Notes: generated by a model not told the origin, from the letters alone. A DNA stretch of 64,000 nucleotides from Thuidium tamariscinum (GCA_947034885.2 OX344758.2:10356501-10420500), one strand, 5' to 3'. Positions 24,119 to 36,781 are shown, counted from the stretch's first letter. Translations and numbers: made by a program.

Positions 24119-25201
24119 CACCACAAGAAAATACAATATCCAAACTAACATGAAAATTAACTAATATATGTTGGTTAGGATAGTTGATTAGGACATTTTG
24201 ATTTAGACAATATTTAACGCAACCATGAGTTGATTTTTCTTTGTAATTTGGTCAAATTTTTATTATTTTAAAAACTTCCACATAGATTGCCACATAAGCA
24301 AAATGCCACGTCAGCAAAGTGACAGGACTATAAAATTCAGTTTTAAATTTGTATCAAAATTAAATTTTGACTAATGATATTACATTAATATTAAAATTCT
24401 AACTATTTTTAGATTAATTTCTAATTTTATTTAAATAAATATTAAATTCATGAAATTCAACTCTATATTTAAAGAAATTCAATATACATGTAGCTCATGT
24501 ATTTACAATGCAACTCACCTTCGTGATTGATGGGAGGTGAAGGCAAGGTCTTTATACTAGTGGAATGGTAGGAGGTAGGACAAAACATATGGGATATGTT
24601 TGAATAGGATGAGTAGGAGCTCCACCACTCATAGTTAAGTCAAAATTAGTAAACACACTCTAAGTGGAATTTCAGACCTCATTTAGGCATAGATGATCAA
24701 TTTTTTTCAAAAAAATTTGAACTAAGAAAAGGTGGGGAACTAAACCAGATTTCATCTCCAAAAACCGGTTTAACAATTCAAATCTCCAATCAAAAGTTAT
24801 GGACAAATTTCAGAGAACAAGTTTTAAATTGTCAAAGAAAATGTCTCTTCCAACCCTTCTCTAAAATTTGCCCATAACTTTTGATTGAAGACTTAGAATG
24901 TCAAACCAATTTTTGGAGATGAATTCTAGTTTGATTTCCCACCTATTTAAAGTTTAAATTTTTTTGAAAAAAGTTAATCATCTATGCCTAAATGAGGTCT
25001 GAAATTCCACTTAGAGTGTGTTTAATGGATAGCCGAATCAACTAAGCAAATTTTTTTTGGTCACAATCAACACATTTTTGTTGATTGCTACTTTTGTTAA
25101 AAAAATGCAGTATCCATATTGATATACAAAATCTTATTTTTGTCACAATCAACACAAATTAGTTAATCTTGTGTTAATTAGGGTCCCTTTTTCTTGTAGT
25201 A
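24119..25201. mobile_element. CACTA-type transposon, non-autonomous (1083 bp)
   Basis: Starts CACCACAAGAAAA and ends TTTTCTTGTAGTA, which matches the classic En/Spm (CACTA) termini CACTACAAGAAAA at all but one base per end. It is flanked by TCC on both sides (24116-24118 and 25202-25204), the 3-bp target duplication expected for this superfamily. The host R1 copy is restored when the element and one TCC are removed. No transposase frame is present. A long foldback occupies the right half (24650-25024). Confidence 0.85.
24650..25024. repeat. Long inverted repeat (foldback) inside the CACTA element
   Basis: The arm starting TAAACACACTCTAAGTGG at 24650 is mirrored by CCACTTAGAGTGTGTTTA ending at 25024. 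Pairing continues inward through GACCTCATTTAGGCATAGATG, GGAGATGAA and CAAAAGTTATGG toward a centre near 24837. That gives arms of roughly 180 bases with small mismatches. Transcription through it would give a long hairpin RNA. Confidence 0.8.
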
Positions 25202-25400
25202 TCCATTCTAAAGCCCCGTGCCACTTCAACTTCAAAATTTTAAAACTAATTTGAGAAAGGTCAAAAAAGAATATGAAACGACATGGGTTAGATGTCAATT
25301 CCACTTATCTTTTAAGTAAAGATTACTTAAAATTACTTAAAGATGTTTCACCCCCAAGGATTGAAATTCAGCCCTTAGATGCTCTATTTTTTAACTTCAT

Positions 25401-25865
25401 ATGTTAAGTCCAATTAGTACTAAGGTAAGAGGCTTAGTAATGGAGCATCTAAGGAGAATTGAAGGTTTGAAGTGAAATATTTGAATTGAAAGAGTATGGA
25501 AAAATGTTTAGTGAAAGGAAAATTAGCAATTGTCACATGTCCTTTTCTTTTAGAATTTTTTGGCTTCGTATGAATTAGCTATGATTTTTTGAAGTCAGAA
25601 TAGAGTAGGTAGGCATTTTTGTTCATAGACAAGGGTAGTAATGACACCTAACAAAGCCTTGAAGTAAGCAAACAAATTATAAACATGGTTAATTACAATG
25701 TTGGACATGCTCACATACATTGTAGAAGAGTAAAGAGACAATTTAAAAAGCGCCTTATACACAAGGTGGAAAAAAACAATAGCTACCTAGAACTTAAGTT
25801 ATGACAATTGTACATTGCCGGTAAAACAATTTGCTTAGGTTTAGTTGATGTTCAATTGTATAGTA
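25401..25865. other. Intergenic sequence with a TAAGGTAAGAGGC start
   Basis: TAAGGTAAGAGGC at about 25421, followed by ATGGAGCATCTAAGG, resembles the start of an R1 element. The body that follows is diverged; a comparable sequence starts near 36233. No gene is recognised. Confidence 0.4.
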
Positions 25866-26239
25866 GAAGCACCAAAAAGCGTCCAAATAAGGAATTCAAC
25901 ATAATTGGAGGTAGCTTTTTCTAAAAATGATATTTTCTTAGTATTAGCGAGTGAAAATCATGAATATTAAAAATAAATAAAAATAGTATGTTGTAAGTAA
26001 TTTCTCTGATTTTTCAAAGTGTTGGCTCCCTAGACCACTAAAACTATGCAATAGGTGCACCAAAACTAAACCTTGCTAACATCAACGGTGAATCAATCAG
26101 ATATTTATATGTGTCCTTGAAATGCATCATCCAATTAGAATAAAGTATGTGGCGAACACATTAAGGGAACTCTATTGACACATTTACATGAGTCTACAGT
26201 TCACTAGCTGCAAGGGATACGTTCGGGAATGGGTGTTTC
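25866..26239 (+). mobile_element. R2 MITE copy (374 bp)
   Basis: Starts GAAGCACCAAAAAGCG and ends ATGGGTGTTTC, followed by TCCCTTAG. It shares AATAAGGAATTCAACA, GTGTTGGCTCCCTAGACCAC and the AATCAATCAGAT block with the family. Confidence 0.8.
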
Positions 26240-27396
26240 TCCCTTAGTTAAGAAGAAACTAATAAAGATTTGTGTTTCACTTTTGGGGTATTGTAAAACC
26301 ATGCAGTCATAACCGCCATTTACTACCTTTCACGCAACCATCCATTTAAAGAATATTATGCACTGTTTCAAGTCCCTTTATAGGGTCCATTCTTGTTGCC
26401 CGAACCGTTTTTGAGCCCTCTCCTACAACAGATTGGTTTGATTTTAATTGATTTTCTCGTTGGCAAGGGAAAGGAGATTCGAAAGAGTACCCACTTAATT
26501 TACATTTGGATATTGTGTGCAAAAGTTACAAAGGATCAATTTGGTTTTGGTACGCATTCTAAAATCATTTCTTCCACGTACATACATATTGATTTTGGAG
26601 ATGTACTCAAAGTGACGGTTTTCGACAGGTTGCAAATTTGGGGAGCGGGGTACAGAATCCCCAACGAATGGAAGATGCCACTTCCGTTCCACTACTTGAC
26701 AACTGTGGGGCTCCCAGCCAAGAGGTGGTCACTCTCAACCTGAAAGAATCTCAGGAATGGGCTAAAGTTGCAAATTGCAAATCAAAATGAACCCATCAAA
26801 GGAAATTTAGAAAAAGATGAAAAAATCACGGAGCCCTCGAGCCCCCCTGACGGAGCCCCAGAGCCCCCCCAGACGGAGCCCTCGAGCCCCCCTAGACGGA
26901 GCCCCAGAGCCTCAGATGTTTCTTTCTGAAGTCGAGTTTTTTTTTGGTCCTTGTTGCTAGCCGTAGTTGGCAGGGGATTCAGAATGACAGAATAAGACAT
27001 CACACACCACCTTTGCTTGGACGGGGAGTTGGGGACAAAAGTCGAGTTCTTGGCAACCAAAATATCGCACTAAAGGAGGGCTTACCAGCCACCCATCCTG
27101 GAAAAAGGTTAAATTTTTTGGGGGGGAATCAAATGGACACCGAAATTCACCATGGAAAGGAACAAAAAATAAGTGACTGCCTCCATGTGGGAGGAATTTG
27201 TCATTTTGCATTAAAAAAGACTTCTATTAACCATTGAAGAGTCTCACTCAGCATCTGCGCTGCCCATGAGTGGACTGGTCGGGTGGGGATGGCCAAAACC
27301 AGCCTTTTCTGTAGAATTTTGGAATATTGTAGCTTGAAGGGGGGATGGGGTGCGGCAATCATGTTTTGTAGTTGAAATTTGATGAAAGATGGTTAA
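26240..27396. other. Intergenic sequence containing a 116-codon open frame
   Basis: The plus-strand frame at 26393-26743 encodes a plausible but unrecognised peptide. Part of the underlying DNA (TGTGCAAAAGTTAC at 26517) resembles a word shared by the P2 interior (ATGCAAAAGTTACAG at 23238), so it may be transposon-derived. No splice or domain evidence supports a gene. Confidence 0.35.
26828..26912. repeat. GC-rich minisatellite, 22-23 bp unit, four copies
   Basis: ACGGAGCCC starts at 26828, 26850, 26873 and 26896. Units alternate between CTCGAGCCCCCC and CAGAGCC endings, giving a higher-order period of about 45. The composition is strikingly GC-rich for this region. Confidence 0.85.
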
Positions 27397-27610
27397 CCCT
27401 TGAAGGACGGATTGGTGGCCGCGGAAACCATGCATTTTGATACATCACCTACTTTGAAAAAGCCAAATATATACATTGGAAGTCAAAGTACTGTAGAAGA
27501 TCTTCCCTTTCCACCCCCAATACCGAGGATGAAAAGTTGCATTTCTGTTCTGAAAGGAAAGATTCTTTGTCATTCAACGGACACCAAACGTCTGCAGCGT
27601 TGTTCAACAG
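27397..27610. mobile_element. Short TTAA-flanked MITE P4 (214 bp)
   Basis: TTAA (27393-27396) precedes CCCTTGAAGGACG, and CAGCGTTGTTCAACAG precedes TTAA (27611-27614). The interior shares CAAATATATACATTGGAAG, CTGTAGAAGATCTTCCC and AAAGATTC with P3 (2149-2370), so both belong to one subfamily of about 220 bp. Confidence 0.65.
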
Positions 27611-30600
27611 TTAACCCTGAACCCTGAATGTCCAAGGCCTATTTTGAGCTTCTTGGAATTTGCTCCAAGTTGAACAAAATGCCAACATTTTAAGAAGTTG
27701 TATGGATTAAAAAAAAATTGTAACCGTACAAATTCGAACTAGACATGGTAGAGATTGCATAGGAAAAGAAAACACAATAATATCATTTATGGAGTGAAAG
27801 ATTATAATGTTTGACCAATATGAAGCTAAAGGGCCTAACATGCATAACTCCAATCAATTATATGGCTTTTCAAAATCTACTCTACAATTTTCATAAATGA
27901 ATTTTAAATGTAATTTTTTTCTCCAAGATCTAGTGTATTTGAGGCTTGTTTTCAAGATTCTCAATACTTTAAAAAGTCAAGATTGCAATGGGTAACCTTG
28001 TACAAAATCTAGAATAGAAAAATCACTATCATTCATTTTTCAGATTGAATTTGACACTGAAACTAGACTTCTAAGAGAACTTTCTAAAAATATAAATTAC
28101 TAAAAACAATGATTTGGTTAGGTTTCATTTAACTCTAAAGTTTTGCAAACATTAGATTTTGGGGCCTTAGGCATTTAGGGGTTTATAGTTCCAAGGCCAT
28201 TTTTCAATCAAAAAAACAGTTAAAATCTGCCATTTTCAATTCAAACAACAAAAAATTTAAACATTTGTTTGTTTTGCATATCCAACTATAGAATCTTGCT
28301 GAAGATTGGTATGAGAATGTTAGAAAGAAATTCTAAAAAAATTGAGAATATCAATCATAACATACAAGTATTTGATCCTAACATGCTTCGATGTCCAAAT
28401 TTTGGACAATGTACACATTAAAAATCAAATTTCTTTGTCATTATGACTTTAATGAAAGTCATCCTAATCTCTATAGATACTTTATGAAGTTGTTGTCCTA
28501 TTGAAGGGTTGGATTTGGCAACGTATTTTTCAAAAATTACAAATGTGGAGGTATATCAAGTAGTTTACCAAGACAAAATTGCATTGACTCTAGTTCAATT
28601 TTGGAATTGCAAAAATGAGGTCATTGAATTAAAGAACATAAAAATTTGAAAAATTCACTATGTCATGAGATCCTCATTTCAAATCCATTCCAACAAAAAT
28701 TTAGTCAAAAAATGACTACATTTTGCTTGTAATTGAATTTTGACGGAATTTTGAATTTTTCCTTTCAAAATTCATAGAAAAATATTATTATATTGATGAT
28801 AGCATCAATAACTCTAACCATGTGGATAGAATCTAAAACACAAAATCTACAACTTCTATTTGCATCTCAATTCCAAAATATTCTTTGAAATAGGATTACA
28901 TGATGATTTTTCTAAAATCGTGAATTTTGGAGATGAGTTTGGACTCTTCAGGAGTTAAAGCAAAGAAAATAAGTTTTTTCAAAATTACAAGCTTGATTAG
29001 AGCATAAGAGTTTGAATCTTCTTAACTTCATTTTTTAACCCTTTAAGTTCTTTGACTATGTTTATACCAAAAATAGTAAAAAACTATCATTTTTAGTACT
29101 ATTATCATTTTTTTAAAAATATCTGTTTTGAAATTTTTTAGCCATAGGATCTTTGAAGTAAATTGGTTTGGGAACATGTGCAAAAAATTTCAAAGTTTTT
29201 CACAATGTAGATTGCAAGATATTAATGTTTGAATGTTCAAAAATCATTTTTTTCACCTTGTGGAAAATAAAGTAGTTGTACTTCAGATGGCAACAATCAT
29301 GTCTAAAATGGTCTAAAATAGTTGTGCCTCCTTGGATTCATTGGTGAGGCCAAGTAGGAAACTTGCTTAAAAATTTCAAATTGTTTAGAATTGCACAACA
29401 TGTAGGAAAAAAATAGTAAGTAAAAAGAAATAACAATGATTCAAAACACAAAATTGTTAAGAATTTAATTGTGGAATTGAAAAATGCCAATTCCAGTGGT
29501 TGGAATGTTGTAATAAACAATCAATACCCTATAGTATTATTTTTTTCAAAAAATATAGAAAATTGAATAAAATAAAGGACTTCAAAGTTTATTTTAGAAT
29601 AGAAAATCTATAATTGCCTACAAACAAAAAAATCTAATAATTTTTTACTCATTGATCAAAACATAATGATTCAAAGCTTTCCATGTATACAAAAATGAAG
29701 AAAACTAATTTCAAATTTCTGTTTTTGGAGAAAGTGATTTTTCCCGATTTTCCCAATTGTGAAAAAAATAACATAATAGGCTATATCTTTTGACTTGTAT
29801 TTTCAAATGCCCTGTATTTTGTACAAATGAAAAATATTCCTTATCCCCACCTTTGTTAAAAATTTGGGCCCAAAATATGGAAATCTCTATTCACATGTAC
29901 ATGCTTGAAAGTACTATGTTGCCAAATTTGGCAAGCTAGTCTTTTGTGGGTTAAAAATAGATCCACCACATTATTTTTATAAATTTTTTTAAGATTGCTC
30001 TCAAAGCAAGAAGATTCATAACTTTTACAATACTCATCAAAATAAAATGAATGAAATATTTCCACATAGACATAAATTTTAAAAAATAATAATTTCAAAT
30101 TTTTGTAATTTTTGCGATCCATTCTAGCTGATTTTAGGTTTGTTGTGAGACATTGAGGTATACTTAGAATATTAAACCCTAATTCATTTTTTGCTAAAAT
30201 CCTAAACAAAAAAAACAAAAAACTCACATTCTTATATTAGTCTAGTGCAAAATCCTATAATTGAATATGCAAAAAAAACACAATTAAGATTTTTTTTTTG
30301 CTTTTTGCAATAGAAATGATACTTAAAAATTTTTTTTTTTTGATAAAACAAGCTTGTAATGTCAGGGGTTGAAACAAATTCAATTCAAAATCATTTTAAT
30401 CCATGGTGAATTCATACTGATGTGATTTTTTTTTGATTACCTGGTGAGAAAAATAACCTTGGGGGGGGTGCATTCTCCGTTTCTTTGATGTCGATGTGCA
30501 AACTAATGAAGGATAATTTTAATTACCTTGGACCTAAATTTTATACAATTATTCAAAGTAAACTAGCATCTATATAGTGGGCTTTTAGACTTTGAAAATA

Positions 30601-31401
30601 ATGAAGTGTATACAAAAATGCAAAATTTTATCAAATTTTTTTTCTAAAGTAGCCCCACCAAAATTACCCTCCAAAAACTTGAACTTTCCACAATATATTT
30701 CGTATAGTATAAATCCATGAGCTGTACATTGAATTCACAGAGGTGTAAGAATTCATGGTTTACTAAAGGTCTACTAAAATCCCATGCGCATGATATATAG
30801 GCAAATTTAAATCTAGAAGAATGAACCCATGAATGAATGATATTCTCACTAGTCAAACACTTTCGTCAAGTCAGTCAGTAACTAAGTGGCAAAGTGAGTG
30901 GGCAATTGGGATTTAGTGAAGTTTTTTGAATGTTAGGGTTTTTGTTTACAATGGCAGTTTTGGGAATTTTCTTGAGAGATTTCACATTTGTGTTTGAATT
31001 TGGTTTAGGATTCCCGAAGATCAAGCGAAGAATCCAGATGCTTCACATAGAGGTTGACCTAAATCTTTCCTAAAAATTGGAGTGGTTGAGCTTAGTGTAT
31101 TGGATTGAAGCACTAGATTTGTAGTTTTTATGTCCCCCGTGCATATTGTTGAGGTACAAGAGAATTTACAAGCATTTCTTTTTTCAATGATTCATGTGTG
31201 CTTCCCTCTTGCATGTAGTATTTTTTCCAGTGATTCATGTATGTTTCCCTCATTGATGTTGTGCTATTTTAATGTGAAGGTCCAAGCATCATATTGGCCT
31301 TAGTTAGGAGTTCTTTAGTGTCCCATTGCATTTGAAAATGGGAACCTTAGACATGGCTTACTCTTCATTTTTTGAAACTTCTTGTAAATGGTGTGTGTTA
31401 T
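27611..31401. other. AT-rich gene-free DNA
   Basis: No gene is recognised in 3.8 kb. TTAA followed by CCCTTTAAGTTCTTTG at 29035-29054 looks like the left end of a P-type element; a possible partner, GTCAGGGG near 30368, matches poorly and is followed by TTGA rather than TTAA. The 123-codon minus frame at 29856-30227 is Phe/Lys/Asn-rich and looks like chance in AT-rich DNA. Confidence 0.45.
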
Positions 31402-33398
31402 CACTACAAGAGATGTGTGTGTTTTAAGTAGGGGATACTAGTAATGAATTGCTGAAAAGACTTGGAGATTATTTGAAGGTCACACTCCGAAGGCAAACCA
31501 GAGACATTCAGTCGAGCATTACTGAAGAGTCAGAACAAGGTACTGAAAAATGGTTTACCAGTCACGGAAAGCTTTGGACGTCCAGTGAGACCGTGTTCCA
31601 CTACTAAACAGTCATGTTCCTAAATGCAGCGCACGCATTCTGGAGTGTAGAAGAGGACACGTCACAGCAATTCAAATTAAAACTGGAGTTCCCGGAAATT
31701 TTGTCTCCCGTTTTTTACTGTGTCCTCTTTCTGTTCTGCAAGATGAGTTCGTCCGCTGTGGATGAAAGACGTCGTCAAAGTCTTCATGGTCACCTGCTCA
31801 CTTTTAGTAACGGAGAAGCCACTTCGAAATACCTTCACCCAATTAGCGGCATCATTCTATTTCGAAGGGGAAAGACAAGATGTCGACTGAAGAAGGTCCA
31901 CAAATTCTGGGCGTTGAGGAGTCGCGATTGAGTTTAGAGGAGACGGAGGTCAGAGTTCTACTCACCTTCTCTTTGAAATAAATGCAGTGTGGTGTACACT
32001 TCGGAATGGAGTGTTCCACAGAGTAATGCCTGTATCGTACTCAGCGAGGGCAGCAGTTGTAGAAGATGAATGTGCTGAAACGAAGTGGTTTAGTTTTTGT
32101 TTCATTGAAAACAATTGATGCGAATTTCTTGGAATGATTTGAAGAAGTTGTTTTCTGTGCATTGTTGTCTTCTGTGGCAGTGTTTGCTGAGAGCTGAAGT
32201 GGTCAATGTGGTGAAGGAGAAAAATGTTGCTTGGTTGAAGTCGCTTTAGGAAGTGTTTTGTTGTAGTCGTAATGATTGTGGGAGCCCACTTTCAATGGTT
32301 TGTCTTAATGAATGTGGGATTGCAGGAGAGCTCCCTCTCACATTTCTTAACCTTAGTTGCCTCGGGATTGCAATGTAGTATCTGAAGGGCACTGTTTTTG
32401 CACTATGTAATGCAGATGAACTGTGGCGACGTTGTCAGGGTATTTGCTTACACTGCGGGGGTGAAAGAAGAGATTGGGAAAGGTATTGTTATGGGTTTGG
32501 CTGGTACTGAATTTGCGAAGAAAGTGATTCCGAAAGCGTGGCGTAGCATCAAAGTAACATCGTACACTTCAAGCGGGGCCTCCAAAATTTGTCCGTTTCC
32601 ACCTGGATGGGTGGAGCAGTTGAAAAGCAAGACCGTGAAGGAAGTGAACACACGAATCATCATATGGCCAGATATGCTTCTCCGAAGTCTTTAAGAGTTG
32701 TCAGTGCGGTGACATTGATTTAAGGTCAGCTTCAGCGTTGATCATGTAGGTGAAGGGAAATGTAGAAGGTCCAGTTTCAGTGTTTTCGATTTGCAAAGGA
32801 AAAACTGTACATGGCGGAAAGCTACTCCGTGTATGCGTATTTTGTTTTATAGTTATTCTGGTATGCTAGGGTCTCAGTGAATCTGAGAAACTGCTTTGTG
32901 CAACAGTTATAGTGCAGATGTTAAGAAAAGAGTGTGTATGATGTAAACCATTCGAGAGGAAGGTCATTTCAATAAAATGAAGCGGAAGTGCCGCTTCCTC
33001 AAATTTCATGCACTGCCTGGATTGAACACGTGGAAGGTGGAATGATCATTTCCTGAACCTGGAATATTCGTGCGAACAGATGACGCACTCCCTGCCGCTC
33101 ATCTTCGAGCACGGCAGCCGACCATGTGTTGAAATCTAGTGCGAAGTACAGAACACCAATAGCAACGCCAGTAAATCCCACCGAAAGACTGCGAATGTAA
33201 AAAGCGTTGCTGTTTCCTGCGAAGCTTAAAAGTCACAGCCGAAACAGCTAGAAAGACAACGAGTGACCTTTCAGACGAGTATATTAATGCAAGTCCTAGA
33301 CACATGTTTTTAAGCATATATGACTAGAAAGACATGACCTTTCAATATGGTTTTTTTGCCTTAAATTCCTACTTAAATCAACCCTTTCTCTTGTAGTG
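31402..33398. mobile_element. CACTA-type element with GC-rich cargo (1997 bp)
   Basis: The element starts CACTACAAGAGA and ends with its perfect reverse complement TCTCTTGTAGTG. TAT flanks it on each side (31399-31401 and 33399-33401), matching the 3-bp target duplication of CACTA elements. The ends share a further block (TTAAGTAGG about 10 bases inward). The interior is distinctly GC-richer than flanking DNA. It carries open frames of 105 and 98 codons (plus strand, 31614-31931 and 32398-32694) and 60 and 72 codons (minus strand, 32999-33181 and 33099-33317). None resembles a transposase I know, so the element is probably non-autonomous. Confidence 0.85.
31600..33320. other. Possible captured gene fragments inside the CACTA element
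   Basis: Codon-like composition appears in several blocks. On the plus strand, 32398-32694 begins MHYVMQMNCGDVVRVFAYTA. On the minus strand, a run ending at 32999 reads VGFTGVAIGVLYFALDF, a hydrophobic segment, preceded by TTTTTACATTCGCAG, which would serve as a splice acceptor. I do not recognise the proteins. Interrupted frames on both strands suggest fragments rather than an intact gene. Capture of host exons by CACTA elements is established in plants; here it is inferred. Confidence 0.35.
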
Positions 33399-35191
33399 TA
33401 TGTGTTTGTTAACACATACACCACAATTTTGTACATTGCCTTGAGCCATGTAGACTTGAACTTGCATTGTAATGTGTGCATTGTTTTCTCATGGTACTAG
33501 TTTTTCCTTCATTGCTTCATTGGTATAAGCTTTGGTACTAGTTTTTGCAATTGCTATGATTTTGTGTTATTGTGAATATAGTTTGCAAATACACCACTTA
33601 GGGTTATACTATAACTATTTATATGTCAATTGTTTGTATGAATTTCTATTATGTTGTATTTATAATGAACATAGGATACAAAAAATTGGCACTCAAAATT
33701 CTTTTAACTAAAAGATAGGATATAAGAAATAAGCACCCTTTAGAAATGTAGGTAAAGTAAGCCCTCTATAAATCCCAAAAATCACCTACATAGACCTTGA
33801 ATAATAAGGGCTTGTTTGCACGTGATCAACAAACTTCCCATATAGTGCACACCACGAAAAAATAACAATCCCTATAACTATCCTCTTCATTTATGTTGAC
33901 ATGTTCAAAAAATATAGTTGAATGTAAGGCAAGAACATCCAAAAACGTCTTTGTTTCCATTCTTGTACTCTAAACTACTATTAAATGTGGCCCTTAGAAT
34001 TTTGATAATGTGTCCTTCAAATGTTTAACTTTGATTTGTTGACTCATTCGAAATATACATACTTAATTTTCATTTGTCGACTATTGATTTTTGCACATTT
34101 CAAGATTAAGATTACTTTTGTGACAATTTTAGTGGTCGAGGACTCGAGGGAGCCAACACTTTGAAAAATCATAGAATTTACATACTACATCCTGGAAATC
34201 TATTTTTTCAATATTCAAGATTTTCACTTGCTAATATAATAAAAACATAATTTGTAGAAAAAGGTGCCTCCAACTTTGATGAATTGCTTATATTGATGCT
34301 ATTGGGGGTCTACATTATAACATTAGTCCTCTATTTATCATTCAAAATATGGTTGGCCCCCTTCCTTGGCCCCTACAATTATTCTAAGGGTGCAAGTAAA
34401 TAAAAAAGCCCCTTGTTTTATGCTTGAAAAATTTATCTCTTAAACCCTCTCCATCTGATTTGGGGTCTTTGACTGTCTATATGAATTCCAAATTTGCAAA
34501 TTTTATTATGTGCAAAAAATATAAAATTTCAGCATTTTCCTAAGGGGACTGAGAAGGGGGCTAGTTCACCCCGACCCTAAGCATAAACGGCTTGAGTTGG
34601 GGTTAAGGTAGCAACATCCATAACCGTTAGTGCACTCAATTACTCATAGTAGAGTTATCTTAAAACGTTGTCAGATGTGCCTTGAAACCATGCCAATGTT
34701 TGATTGTAGTTGGTGGGGTCTAATTTTTTTAGATTTTGGTGTAAGAATCAAGGCAACTTTACTAGAATGTGGTTTAGGGTGTCCTACATAGTTCTACTTT
34801 GAAAATTCATAAAAATTTGATACTTTATCCAAAAATTCAATTTTTTCAAAAAAATTCATGATTTTCAATTGCTAATACAGAAAAAATATTTCTTTTAGGA
34901 AAAACTACCTCTAACTATTCTGAAATTCCTTATTTTGACGGTTATGGATGCTGCTACCTTACAAAGAAATTAGAATTAGAGGTTAAAAATCAGAATTCTG
35001 ACGAATCGCCAACAGAGTGCCGGCAGCAAATCAGGGATGCAGGATGCCCTTGGGATGTGCACGTGGCGGTAGCAGCCTGATCCAGGCCCCATATTAGGTT
35101 AGAATCTCCACAGAATGATTTCACAAACAAGAGCCCATTGTATATTAATAACAAGCAAACTACCACAGATTCTGAAAAATGATATACAGTG
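33399..35191. other. Intergenic DNA with two partial R2-like copies
   Basis: About 34010-34320 and 34640-34970 contain R2 blocks in the reverse sense: GAGGGAGCCAACACTTTG with TTTTCACTTGCTAATATA in the first, and TCAATTGCTAATACAG with TTCCTTATTTTGACGG in the second. Their ends are truncated or diverged. No gene is recognised. Confidence 0.5.
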
Positions 35192-35566
35192 GAAACACCC
35201 AAAACCGTCCAAATAAGGAATTCAGCATAGTTGGAGGCAGCGTTTTCTATAAATGATATTTTTCTAGTATTAGCGAGTGAAAATCATGAATATTCAAAAA
35301 AAAATTAGATTTTTTGGATATAGTACGTAATTTCTACAAATTTTCAAAGTGTTAGCTCCCTAGACCTGTGGAACCGTCCTATAGGTGCCCCTGAAACTAA
35401 ACCCTGCGAAAATCAGCACTCAACCAACCAGATTTTCCTATGTGTCTTTTGATTGTGTCAGCAAATTACAAACACACATGTGGCAAACACATTAAGGGAA
35501 CTCTACTTATGCATTTGGGTGAATCTACAATCCGCTGCAAAGAACAGGTGTGGGAATGGGTGTTTT
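35192..35566 (+). mobile_element. R2 MITE copy (375 bp)
   Basis: Starts GAAACACCCAAAACCGTCC and ends near ATGGGTGTTTTG. It shares AATAAGGAATTCAGC, GTTAGCTCCCTAGACC and ACCAACCAGATTTTCC with the other copies. No coding capacity is seen. Confidence 0.8.
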
Positions 35567-36781
35567 GCCCTTGCTCAAAAATTAACCCTCGAAACCCAGA
35601 AAAATAACAATATCTATTAGCCCTTTTTTTTGGGCGATTTGATGCCAGATTGTACCATTCCAAAATAAATGTCTACTTTTTACCAGAAAAAAATAGTCTT
35701 TTTTTGCCATAATTTCTTCATTTCTATTAAAAAATATAGATGAAATTGTCAAATTTGGATGAAAAAGTGCATGGATATGCCTGAAAAGTGTTTTTTTTCA
35801 AAAAGATGGATGGAGATATACAATGCTTCACCAAATTTTTAAGTGGTTGCCATCTTGGCACTTTCTCAAAAACTGAAAAAAAAGGGCTGATACCTACCAT
35901 GCTACAGAAGTTAATGATTTTTTCTTAAAACAAAATTCAGAAAGAAAAATTCTTCACAGTGTACGTTACATCAGTCTGGGCTCTGCCCTAAATTAAATTT
36001 TAGGTCTTCAAGATCTCATCGCTACAACTAACTTAAGTAACTTACGACAGCCTAATTCTGGATTAGCTCTAAATCAAGGAAAATCAAGTAAATAATTGGC
36101 AGCCTAGTAAGCTGACAGGTGGACCTGACTGACTGAACACTAATCATACGCATTCATCCAATTCCAACGATTTTCATCTCCCTCTCAAGAGTCAAGAGAC
36201 GAAAGATCTGAAGGCAAAGTGGAGGTCACTAAAGTAAGAGGCTCAGAGACCACTCATTTAAGGGCTGCTCCGACTTTACCATGTATTTTTTTAGATGGTA
36301 ATATTTTTTTTCTCATTTTTCAGTCAAAGAGAAATAAATGAGGAATCTAACACAAGTCATTTCATAATTTTCAGAGCATTTATGAATTACTTATGACTTT
36401 TCAAACGAAATCAGGCATAGAGCCCTATTTGTGATTCATAGGCCACACATGCTTACTTTTAAAAAAAATGGTTTTGTTCAAAAACTAGTATTGCAACATG
36501 TAAAAAGTAATAGAGATGGTTTCTAAATGTGACCCTTTCTAAAATTGAGATGAACGCTTGAATCAATCATTATTTCAGATTTTTTAACATTTGTAACAGG
36601 TAGTTGGACAACTAATTCATATTTTGAATAAAATTAGTAGACACATGTCCACTTTGTTAGGAAAGAACCCATTGTGGCTCTTAAACCATCCATTGAAGAA
36701 GTATAAACCAAATTTTATCATGCTCTAATGTAATCAAGAGGCCATTTTCCCACAATTAGGTGTCCATTTCACAACTTCCTA
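35567..36781. other. Intergenic sequence, no gene recognised
   Basis: AT-rich with poly-T and poly-A runs. AAAGTAAGAGGCTCAG at about 36232 resembles the start of an R1-related element, like the one near 25421, but no right end was found. Confidence 0.4.

Larger units (their letters stand above)
24005..25400 (-). mobile_element. R1 MITE copy, reverse, split by a CACTA element
   Basis: The left part (about 24005-24118) has the R1 blocks around TGTACATGTTTCTTTTTCATA and GTACATTTTAGGAGGTGCTCC. The right part resumes at 25202 with TCCATTCTAAAGCCCCGTG and ATGTCAATTCCACTT. Joining them across one TCC restores the order seen in other R1 copies (GGCACCATTTTAGAGCCC). Outer limits are approximate. Confidence 0.65.

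Noticed and set aside
29039..30368. Possible 1.3-kb TTAA element (left end CCCTTTAAGTTC)
   Set aside because: The right end (GTCAGGGG then TTGA) does not match the left end well and the flank is not TTAA.
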